53,451 nucleotides of DNA. Origin: Devosia psychrophila (lineage in GTDB: Bacteria; Pseudomonadota; Alphaproteobacteria; Rhizobiales; Devosiaceae). Under the pieces are notes generated by a model. It made no database searches and was not told the DNA's origin. It saw only the letters and a list, made by a program, of their open reading frames with translations. Each line of letters starts with the position of its first letter. Position 1 is the first letter of the stretch. Location of the stretch: NCBI RefSeq assembly GCF_000971275.1, contig NZ_LAPV01000239.1:1-53451 (forward strand). The letters are read 5' to 3'. This document shows positions 46,948 to 53,451 of the stretch, piece by piece. Both the position numbers and the translations under genes were made by a program.

Positions 46948-48717
46948 ATGGCCGAAAAAATGACCGGCGCCGAGATGGTGATACAGGCCCTGATCGATCA
47001 GGGGGTGGAGCATGTTTTCGGCTATCCGGGCGGCGCGGCCCTACCGATCTATGATGCGATGTTCCAGCAGGACACGGTGCAGCATATCCTCGTGCGGCAT
47101 GAGCAGGGCGCGACGCACATGGCCGAGGGCTATGCGCGCTCGACCGGCAAGCCCGGCGTGGTTCTGGTCACCTCCGGCCCCGGCGCCACCAATGCGGTCA
47201 CTGGCCTCACCGATGCGCTGATGGACTCGATCCCGCTGGTCTGCATCACGGCGCAGGTGCCGACGACGCTGATCGGTTCGGACGCGTTCCAGGAATGCGA
47301 CACCGTCGGCATCACCCGGAGCTGCACCAAGTATAATTATCTGGTGAAGCGGATCGAAGACCTGCCGCGCATCATGCATGAGGCGTTCCTCATCGCCACG
47401 ACCGGCCGGCCCGGTCCGGTGGTGGTCGATATTCCCAAGGACGTGCAGTTCGCATTGGGCGACTATTACAAGCCCGATTTCGACACGCTGCGTCACCAGA
47501 GCTATCGTCCGCAGATGGACGGCGATGCGGCTGCCATCGAGGCGGCGGTCGACCTGATGCTGAAGGCCGAGCGGCCGATTTTTTATACCGGCGGCGGCGT
47601 AATCAACGCTGGCCCGGCAGCGTCCGAGCACCTGCGCGAACTGGCCGAGCTCACAGGCTTCCCGGTGACCTCGACGCTGATGGGGCTTGGCGCTTTCCCG
47701 GCGTCCAATTCGCAGTGGATGGGCATGCTGGGGATGCATGGTACCTACGAGGCAAACCTGGCCATGCATGACTGCGATGTCATGATCAATATCGGCGCAC
47801 GCTTCGATGATCGCATCACCGGCCGCATCGATGCCTTTTCGCCCAACAGCGCCAAGATCCACGTCGATATCGATCCGTCTTCGATTAACAAGGTGGTCAA
47901 TGTCGATATCCCGATCATCGGTGATTGCGCGCGCGTGCTGTCCGAGATGGTCCGCGTCTGGCGCAGCAAGACCAACCAGTCGCGCAGCGAAGCGTTGGCG
48001 CCGTGGTGGAAGCAGATCGAAACGTGGCGGGCGGTGAACTCGCTCGGCTACAAGAATTCCGAGACGATCATCAAGCCGCAATATGCCATCGAGCGGCTGT
48101 ATCAGGCGACCAAAAAGCAGGCCAAGGAGGTGTATATCACCACCGAAGTCGGCCAGCACCAGATGTGGGCGGCGCAGCATTTCCACTTCGACCAGCCCAA
48201 CCGCTGGATGACCTCGGGTGGCCTTGGCACCATGGGCTATGGCCTGCCGGCTGCGGTCGGCGTGCAGGTGGCGCATCCCGAGGCGCTGGTGATCGATATC
48301 GCCGGCGAGGCCTCGGTGCAGATGACGATGCAGGAAATGTCGACAGCGGTGCAATACCGACTGCCGGTCAAGATCTTCATCCTCAACAATGAGCGCATGG
48401 GCATGGTCCGGCAGTGGCAGGACCTGCTGCATGGCTCGCGCTACGCCCATTCCTATTCGGAGTCGCTGCCCGATTTCGTCAAGCTGGCCGAGGCTTATGG
48501 CGGCAAGGGCATCCGCTGCAGCAATCCGGCCGAGCTCGATGCGACGATTGCCGAAATGCTCGATTACGACGGCCCGGTGCTGTTCGACTGCATGGTCGAG
48601 AAGGACGAAAACTGCCTGCCGATGATCCCGTCGGGCAAGCCGCACAACGAGATCATCCTGCCCGATACCGCCAATATCGGGGACATCATCGACGAGAAGG
48701 GACGGCAGCTCGTTTAG
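46948..48717 (+). CDS. ilvI: Acetolactate synthase large subunit
   Basis: This is the catalytic subunit of the ThDP-dependent enzyme that condenses pyruvate with pyruvate or 2-ketobutyrate in valine, leucine and isoleucine synthesis. In the 589 residues, Glu52 in RHEQGATHMAEGYA activates ThDP, and the FAD-binding middle domain and the GLGTMGYGLPAAVG segment (near 429-442) are present. The ThDP-metal motif is GEASVQMTMQEMSTA...LNN with Glu454 where GDG/GDA enzymes have Asp. ATG 46948 follows GGAAGGAAGAG. The upstream leader controls it; ilvH follows after 21 bases. It might equally be named ilvB. Confidence 0.95.
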   Translation: MAEKMTGAEMVIQALIDQGVEHVFGYPGGAALPIYDAMFQQDTVQHILVRHEQGATHMAEGYARSTGKPGVVLVTSGPGATNAVTGLTDALMDSIPLVCITAQVPTTLIGSDAFQECDTVGITRSCTKYNYLVKRIEDLPRIMHEAFLIATTGRPGPVVVDIPKDVQFALGDYYKPDFDTLRHQSYRPQMDGDAAAIEAAVDLMLKAERPIFYTGGGVINAGPAASEHLRELAELTGFPVTSTLMGLGAFPASNSQWMGMLGMHGTYEANLAMHDCDVMINIGARFDDRITGRIDAFSPNSAKIHVDIDPSSINKVVNVDIPIIGDCARVLSEMVRVWRSKTNQSRSEALAPWWKQIETWRAVNSLGYKNSETIIKPQYAIERLYQATKKQAKEVYITTEVGQHQMWAAQHFHFDQPNRWMTSGGLGTMGYGLPAAVGVQVAHPEALVIDIAGEASVQMTMQEMSTAVQYRLPVKIFILNNERMGMVRQWQDLLHGSRYAHSYSESLPDFVKLAEAYGGKGIRCSNPAELDATIAEMLDYDGPVLFDCMVEKDENCLPMIPSGKPHNEIILPDTANIGDIIDEKGRQLV

Positions 48718-48738
48718 GGCGCTGCAGAGGACATAATC

Positions 48739-49293
48739 ATGAACGCACATCTGCAGCCGACCGGATCGGCTTACTTTCTGACCAAGGAAACCCAGGATAT
48801 CGAGCGGCATACGCTGTCGGTGCTGGTCGATAACGAGCCGGGTATACTGGCCCGAGTCGTCGGCCTGTTTTCGGCGCGCGGCTACAATATCGAAAGCCTC
48901 ACCGTCAGCGAGACGGAACACGGGCGGCGACTTAGTCGCATCACCGTCGTCGTCATCGCCACTCCCAAGACGCTGACCCAGATCAAGCTGCAGCTCGAGC
49001 GGCTGATCCCGGTACACAAGGTGCATGATCTTACCGCCGAAGGCGCCTCGCTGGAGCGCGAACTGGCGCTGATCAAGGTGGCCGGTTCGGGCGACAGCCG
49101 GGCCGAGACGCTGCGCCTGGCCGATGCGTTCCGGGCCCAGATCGTGGATGCGACAGTGGAAAGCTTCGTCTTTGAGGTCACAGGCAAGCCGGCCAAGATC
49201 GATAGCTTCATCGCCCTAATGCAGCCGCTTGGCCTCGTCGAAGTGGTCCGCACCGGCCTCGCCGCCATCTCGCGCGGCCCGCAGGGCATGTGA
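48739..49293 (+). CDS. ilvH: Acetolactate synthase small (regulatory) subunit
   Basis: IlvH activates the large subunit and confers valine feedback inhibition through its ACT domain. The 184-residue protein has the ACT start HTLSVLVDNEPGILARVVGLF (in part, near 15-35), GYNIESLTVSETEHGRRLSR, and the C-terminal domain with FVFEVTGKPAKIDSFIALMQPLG. Length and position after ilvI are typical; the pair is one operon behind the attenuator. Confidence 0.96.
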   Translation: MNAHLQPTGSAYFLTKETQDIERHTLSVLVDNEPGILARVVGLFSARGYNIESLTVSETEHGRRLSRITVVVIATPKTLTQIKLQLERLIPVHKVHDLTAEGASLERELALIKVAGSGDSRAETLRLADAFRAQIVDATVESFVFEVTGKPAKIDSFIALMQPLGLVEVVRTGLAAISRGPQGM

Positions 49294-49385
49294 TCACCTG
49301 GGGTGATCGCTGCCATCACAACGTAGGATTGGGCGGTTCGCCCAGTCTGCTATAGAGCAGGGACATCGCTTTTCGAGTCCCTGCC

Positions 49386-50129
49386 ATGACACTGCTTTCC
49401 GTCAATCTCAATGCCGTCGCCCAGCTTCGCAACCGGCGCGACCTGCCGTGGCCGAGCGTGGTCGGCATTGCCCGCGTAGTGCTCGATGCAGGGGCCAGCG
49501 GCGTTACGGTGCATCCGCGGCCCGATGAGCGGCATATCCGGCGAGGCGACGTATTTGATCTGGCAGCATTGCTGCGCGAGGAATATCGGGAGACCGAGTT
49601 CAATATCGAAGGCTATCCCAGCGAGGACTTTTTCGCATTGGTTGACCAGGTCAAGCCGGCTCAGGTGACGCTGGTGCCCGACGATCCGGCGCAGGCGACT
49701 TCGGACCATGGCTGGGACTTTCGCGGCAAGGGCAATTTCCTGACTTCGGTGGTGCAGCGCCTCAAGGCGCCCAACCGACGGATATCGCTGTTCTGCGATC
49801 CCGATGCCGGTGTCGAGGGGGTGGCCGCTGCCAAGGCGACAGGTGCCGACCGGATCGAGCTTTACACTGGCCCCTATGGCGGCTGCTATGACGACCCGGA
49901 TCGTGCGGTGCGCGAACTTGCGGCCCTGGCGCATACTGCGCAGGCGGCCCACGCGGCAGGCATGGGCGTCAATGCCGGGCATGATCTGACGCTCGCGAAT
50001 CTAGCTGCTTTCCAGTCGGCGGTGCCGCATGTCGCCGAAGTTTCCATCGGCCATGGCATTACGGCGGACGCCCTCCTAATGGGCTTCGCCGAAGCAGTGC
50101 AGCAATACCGGGATGTGCTCGGTAGCTAG
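49386..50129 (+). CDS. pdxJ: Pyridoxine 5'-phosphate synthase
   Basis: PdxJ closes the pyridoxine ring from 1-deoxyxylulose 5-phosphate and 3-hydroxy-1-aminoacetone phosphate (DXP-dependent vitamin B6 route). The 247-residue TIM barrel begins [20 protein letters not shown], where E. coli has NIDHIATLRN: Asp and His are Asn and Ala, which is a feature of the rhizobial subgroup as far as I recall. The other active-site parts are intact: [16 protein letters not shown], and VNAGHDLT near the end. It stands alone downstream of ilvH. Confidence 0.93.
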   Translation: MTLLSVNLNAVAQLRNRRDLPWPSVVGIARVVLDAGASGVTVHPRPDERHIRRGDVFDLAALLREEYRETEFNIEGYPSEDFFALVDQVKPAQVTLVPDDPAQATSDHGWDFRGKGNFLTSVVQRLKAPNRRISLFCDPDAGVEGVAAAKATGADRIELYTGPYGGCYDDPDRAVRELAALAHTAQAAHAAGMGVNAGHDLTLANLAAFQSAVPHVAEVSIGHGITADALLMGFAEAVQQYRDVLGS

Positions 50130-50253
50130 GCCGCGCCGCATTGTATTGCACTCGTCGAACAGTCAGTCTCGGCGGGTAATACACTCGCTGCCAATTGGTC
50201 AATTTGCCTGCCATTTCCCGAAAAAACCCAAACGATACCAATACTTACTAAAG

Positions 50254-50324
50254 TGTGCCTTAGGGTGATTGCTGTACCCGCACCACAACAAGGTGCCTCC
50301 TTGCGACTATTCGGCTTAGGCACA
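50254..50324. promoter_or_regulatory. Inverted repeats TGTGCCTTAG ... CTTAGGCACA before the FMN reductase
   Basis: TGTGCCTTAG (50254-50263) and CTTAGGCACA (50315-50324) face each other with one mismatch, 51 bases apart. ACTTACTAAAGT (50244-50255) is a smaller palindrome next to the first. A regulator site or looped operator is possible but not proven. Confidence 0.3.
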
Positions 50325-50366
50325 TATATCGCCTCAGTTACGATTTGTTACCAAGGAGGGCATGTG

Positions 50367-50981
50367 ATGTCCAAACTCAAGATTGCTATCGTTATTGGCT
50401 CGACCCGTCCGACCCGCTTTGGCGACCTGCCTGCAAAGTGGATTCTCGACAAGGCCAATGAACGCGCCGAGATCGACGCCGAAATCGTCGACGTACGCGA
50501 CTTCGACCTGCCGCTGTTTGACGAAATAGCTTCCAATGCCTGGATGCCTTCGGCCAACCAGAACGCGGTCAAGTGGCAGAACAAGATCAGTGAATTCGAC
50601 GGCTACATCTTCATCACCGCCGAGTACAACCGCTCGGTGACTGGCGCTCTCAAGAATGCCCTCGACCAAGCCTATATCAACTGGAACAAGAAGGTATTCA
50701 GCGCCGTGGGTTACGGCACTGTAGGTGGCGCGCGTGCCGTCGAGCACCTGCGCAACATTGGCGTCGAACTGCAGATGGTCCCGACCCGTTCGGCCGTCCA
50801 CATCGGTGGTGCTGATTTCGCTGCCGTTCACCCTGGCTTTGGCGGCACCAAGGGGATTTCCGAGATCGAAGGCTCGATCGGCAATTCGGCCAAGGACATG
50901 CTGGACCAGATTATCTGGTGGGGCAACGCAACCAAGGCTGCTCGCGCAAACGACGTTGTGACCGCCCAGGCTGCCGAATAA
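50367..50981 (+). CDS. NAD(P)H-dependent FMN reductase
   Basis: A 204-residue flavodoxin-fold enzyme that reduces FMN or quinones. The FMN-phosphate loop is VIGSTRPTRFGD (near 9-20), with DLPLFDE, FITAEYNRSVTGALKNALDQ (near 80-100) binding the flavin ring, and VGYGTVGGARAVEHLR. ATG 50367 has AAGGAGG at 50353-50359; the frame open from 50253 has no homology. A pair of inverted repeats lies in the gap to pdxJ. Its cell role (quinone or chromate reduction, for example) is not determined. Confidence 0.92.
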   Translation: MSKLKIAIVIGSTRPTRFGDLPAKWILDKANERAEIDAEIVDVRDFDLPLFDEIASNAWMPSANQNAVKWQNKISEFDGYIFITAEYNRSVTGALKNALDQAYINWNKKVFSAVGYGTVGGARAVEHLRNIGVELQMVPTRSAVHIGGADFAAVHPGFGGTKGISEIEGSIGNSAKDMLDQIIWWGNATKAARANDVVTAQAAE

Positions 50982-51013
50982 CAGTTCGAAGACCTCCAAA
51001 TCTTCGTTTACCG

Positions 51014-51048
51014 GCTGGGCCGCTCCAAAAGGGGCGGCCCAGCTGTTT
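51014..51048 (+). terminator. Rho-independent terminator after the FMN reductase
   Basis: GCTGGGCCGCTCC (51014-51026) pairs with GGGGCGGCCCAGC (51031-51043) with one G-U pair and an AAAA loop; TGTTTTG follows. Confidence 0.85.
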
Positions 51049-51171
51049 TGCGTTAGTCACCTGGCCACAGGGGGTTGGGGCCGCTTTGAACCATTGTGAG
51101 GGGATTGTGTTGTATGCGACGATAGGCCGGTGTATAGCGGCGCCGCCTTCGACCGAGAGAGCAACAGGTTC

Positions 51172-53097
51172 ATGACGCAGACGAATACGCCCGGCAGCAA
51201 GTCTGCCGGTGTCGATGCGGGCGGCCACTCCAAAGCCCGCAAAGATCTTCCCGTGCTTATTCTCGGCGCACTAGGCGTGGTTTATGGCGATATCGGCACC
51301 AGCCCGATTTACGCCTTCCGCGAGGCCATGCATATCCGGCCCGGCGCTGCCTCCAGCGTCACCGAAATCCTGGGGCTGCTGTCGCTGATCGTATGGGCGC
51401 TGACCCTGACGGTTTCGCTCAAATACGTATTCTTCGTGACCCGCGCCGACAACAATGGCGAAGGCGGCACGCTGTCGCTGGTCGCGTTGGCGCGCAAGAC
51501 TTTCACCAATCCGCCGGTGTGGATCACCGTGCTGGGTGTGCTGGGGGCAGCGCTGTTTTATGGCGACGCCATCATTACGCCGGCCGTGTCGGTGCTGTCC
51601 GCCGTGGAAGGCATCGAACTGGTTGCACCCAGCCTGACGCGATGGGTGGTGCCGATCACGCTGGTCATCATCGTCGGCATCTTTCTCGTACAGCGGCTTG
51701 GCACGGCCAAGGTATCGATCGTTTTCGGCCCGGTGACAGCGCTGTGGTTTCTGGTACTCGGGTTTTCCGGCCTGGTCCACGTTATCGGCAATCCAGCGGT
51801 GTTGTGGGCGTTCAACCCGCTGCTGGGGCTGCAGTTTCTGACCACGCACTTCGGCATCGCCTTCGTGGTGATCGGCGCCATTTTCCTGGCGGTCACCGGT
51901 GCGGAGGCGCTGTATGTCGATCTTGGACACTTTGGTCGCAGGCCGATCGTTCTTGCCTGGTTCGGGCTGGTGTTTCCGTGCCTGCTGCTCAACTACTTCG
52001 GCCAAGGCGCTTTCGTGCTTCAGGTGGGTGTTGAGAACGTCGAAAGTCCATTCTTTGAAATGCAGCCTGAGTGGGCGCTGCTGCCTTTCGTTGGCCTGGC
52101 CACACTCGCTACGATCATCGCCAGTCAGGCGGTCATTTCCGGCACCTATAGCCTGACCCAGCAGGCCATCGCCCTCAATATTTTGCCGCGCATGGTGGTG
52201 ACGCATACCTCGGAAACCCAGAGCGGGCAGATTTACATGCCGCAGATCAACACCATGCTGATGATCGGCGTGCTGGTTTTGGTGCTGATGTTCCGCAGTT
52301 CCAGCGCGCTTTCGGCCGCTTATGGCATTGCCGTGTCCGGCGTCATGATCGTGACGCTGTCGCTGTTGCTGGTCGTGATGTGGCGCAACTGGAAATGGCA
52401 TCCGGCCGCGGTCATCGCATTTGGCGTGGTGTTTGCCATCATCGATGGCGGCTTCTTTGCGGCCAATGCTGCCAAATTGTTCCAAGGCGGCTGGGTGCCA
52501 GCCGTGGTTGCGGTGGTCGTGGCCGTGATCATGTGGAGCTGGATGGCAGGCCGCAAGCGACTGGCGGAAAAGACCCGTCGCGACGAGGTGCCGTTGCAGT
52601 TCCTGGTAGACAATCTGGCCAAGAAAAAGCCAACGCTGGTGCCCGGCACTGCCGTGTTCCTGACCAGCGATATCGAGGGCGCGCCGACGGCGCTGCTTCA
52701 TAGTCTGAAGCACTATAAGGTGTTGCATGAGCAGAACGTCATCCTGACGGTCCGCACCTCGCCATCGCCGCGCGTGCCGGACGATGAGAAGGTCACTATA
52801 GACGCCTACAACGAGCTGTTCAGCCGCGTCGTCGTCACCTTCGGCTATATGGAAAGCCCGAATATTCCGAAGGCACTGGTGCTGGCGCGCAAGCTGGGCT
52901 GGAAGTTCGACATCATGTCGACCTCGTTCTTCCTGTCGCGCCGCTCGCTGAAGGCAGGACCGAAGCCGGGAAATCCGCTACGCTTCTGGCAGGACCGGCT
53001 ATTCACGCGCCTCGCCAAGAACGCCAGCGACGCTACGGAATATTTCCATATCCCGACCGGTCGTGTGGTGGAAATTGGTACTCAGGTGGTACTTTAG
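51172..53097 (+). CDS. kup: Kup, low-affinity potassium:H+ symporter
   Basis: Kup takes up K+ with H+ across the inner membrane. ATG 51172 gives 641 residues; a start at 51130 would add only a non-conserved tail. GVVYGDIGTSPIYAFREA (near 36-53) and ALFYGDAIITPAVSVLSAVEG (in part) are signatures of the family. Twelve hydrophobic segments reach to about residue 462, followed by a soluble C-terminal domain (about 470-641) with FLTSDIEGAPTALLHSLKHY (in part) and the ending PTGRVVEIGTQVVL. It has no partner genes and ends at a repeat. Confidence 0.96.
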   Translation: MTQTNTPGSKSAGVDAGGHSKARKDLPVLILGALGVVYGDIGTSPIYAFREAMHIRPGAASSVTEILGLLSLIVWALTLTVSLKYVFFVTRADNNGEGGTLSLVALARKTFTNPPVWITVLGVLGAALFYGDAIITPAVSVLSAVEGIELVAPSLTRWVVPITLVIIVGIFLVQRLGTAKVSIVFGPVTALWFLVLGFSGLVHVIGNPAVLWAFNPLLGLQFLTTHFGIAFVVIGAIFLAVTGAEALYVDLGHFGRRPIVLAWFGLVFPCLLLNYFGQGAFVLQVGVENVESPFFEMQPEWALLPFVGLATLATIIASQAVISGTYSLTQQAIALNILPRMVVTHTSETQSGQIYMPQINTMLMIGVLVLVLMFRSSSALSAAYGIAVSGVMIVTLSLLLVVMWRNWKWHPAAVIAFGVVFAIIDGGFFAANAAKLFQGGWVPAVVAVVVAVIMWSWMAGRKRLAEKTRRDEVPLQFLVDNLAKKKPTLVPGTAVFLTSDIEGAPTALLHSLKHYKVLHEQNVILTVRTSPSPRVPDDEKVTIDAYNELFSRVVVTFGYMESPNIPKALVLARKLGWKFDIMSTSFFLSRRSLKAGPKPGNPLRFWQDRLFTRLAKNASDATEYFHIPTGRVVEIGTQVVL

Positions 53098-53140
53098 GTT
53101 CCTTCGTACAGCAGCCATTTCATCCCGGCTACACGACCCC

Positions 53141-53216
53141 ACCCTCATTCCCTCCACACAGGTGGGAGGGAGGCGATGAACACCGGCCTATGCGCTGGCG
53201 CCTCCCTCCCCTGAGC
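53141..53216. repeat. Intergenic palindromic repeat, family 2, copy 2
   Basis: Read in reverse, this has the order of the copy at 1-110: CAGGGGAGGGAGGCGCCAG, a spacer, CCTCCCTCCC with its complement, then GGGTGGGGTCG. It lies 14 bases from the end of the IS110 transposase gene. Confidence 0.65.
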
Positions 53217-53230
53217 AACCGTGTTTGATG

Positions 53231-53451
53231 TCAATCGCTTTTGCCCTTCCATGGTGCATCGTTGGCGATGACGGCGTTGGCTGTGGTGATGAGTTTGCGC
53301 ATGGCGGCGACGATGGCGAGCTTGCCGGGTTTTCCCTGGTCGCGCAGGCGCTGGTAGAAGTCTCGGATCGGGGGATTGGCGCGGATGGCGGAGAGGCTCG
53401 CCATGTAGAGGGCGCAGCGTACCGAGAGACGGCCACCGGCAATATGGGCCT
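53231..53451 (-). mobile_element. IS110-family transposase, C-terminal part (cut by window edge)
   Basis: The minus-strand frame from 53449 to the TGA at 53233-53231 reads AHIAGGRLSVRCALYMASLS, then AIRANPPIRDFYQRLRDQGK, then KLAIVAAMRKLITTANAVIA and a short tail. This is the C-terminal Transposase_20 end of IS110/IS116/IS902 transposases (conserved G-R-x-x-R-x-x-L-Y-M and the MRKLL helix). The start and the RuvC-like DEDD domain lie outside the window. Another frame is open at 53188-53442, but it is not the coding one. Confidence 0.88.

Noticed and set aside
47041..49026. 661-codon open frame antisense to ilvI and ilvH
   Set aside because: Longest shadow in the window, but it covers two well-conserved genes in full and reads as Arg/His/Asp/Leu noise.
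51271..52728. 485-codon open frame antisense to kup
   Set aside because: Sequence rich in His, Gln, Asp and Arg, as expected from antisense of hydrophobic codons; no motif.
53188..53442. 84-codon minus-strand open frame at the window end
   Set aside because: The IS110 transposase is in a different frame; this one is Ser/Pro-rich shadow.

Overview
The window is high-GC DNA from an alphaproteobacterium of the order Hyphomicrobiales (Rhizobiales). The evidence is the gene order ftsW-murG-murC-ddl-ftsQ-ftsA-ftsZ-lpxC-bamD-recN-ligA, a circularly permuted two-piece tmRNA gene, a Hyphomicrobiales-type PdxJ, and short intergenic repeats typical of that order. Devosiaceae is my best guess from protein flavour; I cannot prove the genus without a search. 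Nearly all the sequence is chromosomal housekeeping. Long open frames antisense to most genes are GC-rich shadows and are left out.

Layout. 1-285: repeat copy and a dyad before ftsW. 286-7195: the dcw run ftsW, murG, murC, ddl, ftsQ, ftsA, nearly all start/stop overlapped; murB is missing from its usual place between murC and ddl. 7192-8400: two minus-strand genes, a decayed EamA transporter and a VOC protein, separate ftsA from ftsZ. 8614-16364: ftsZ, lpxC, bamD, recN, ligA. 16446-18991: three secreted proteins of unknown function, the last two paralogous and the last one bracketed by repeat elements. 19161-25151: minus-strand aminopeptidase P, prmA and uvrD, plus two plus-strand microproteins. 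25304-31322: a secreted phytase-like esterase behind a Pho box, then a giant AsmA protein.

31406-32640: minus-strand ssrA (permuted tmRNA), sspB (ClpXP adaptor for tmRNA-tagged proteins) and an RHH protein, so the tagging RNA and its adaptor are neighbours. 32775-37270: a transglutaminase-like gene with an apparent frameshift, DUF1003, thyA, DUF4424, GNAT, folA. 37332-39542: hflK-hflC, ending in a strong terminator. 39643-44656: serB and miaA (divergent, 24 bases apart), MATE pump, DUF423, a glycine-zipper lipoprotein, a cold-shock protein, NUDIX. 44661-46628: PiT phosphate transporter and an AHSA1-type protein on the minus strand. 46723-49293: ilvI-ilvH behind a leader-peptide attenuator. 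49386-53097: pdxJ, an FMN reductase and kup. 53231-53451: the C-terminal end of an IS110-family transposase, cut by the window edge and lying beside a repeat copy.

The most notable signals are the permuted ssrA with a readable tag next to sspB, the three-to-four-unit Pho box before the phytase-like gene, the branched-chain attenuator before ilvI, the ftsA/ftsZ interruption with a dead transporter, the missing murB, the pair of uncharacterised microproteins, and several families of palindromic intergenic repeats. I found no CRISPR array, prophage, toxin-antitoxin pair or defence island.
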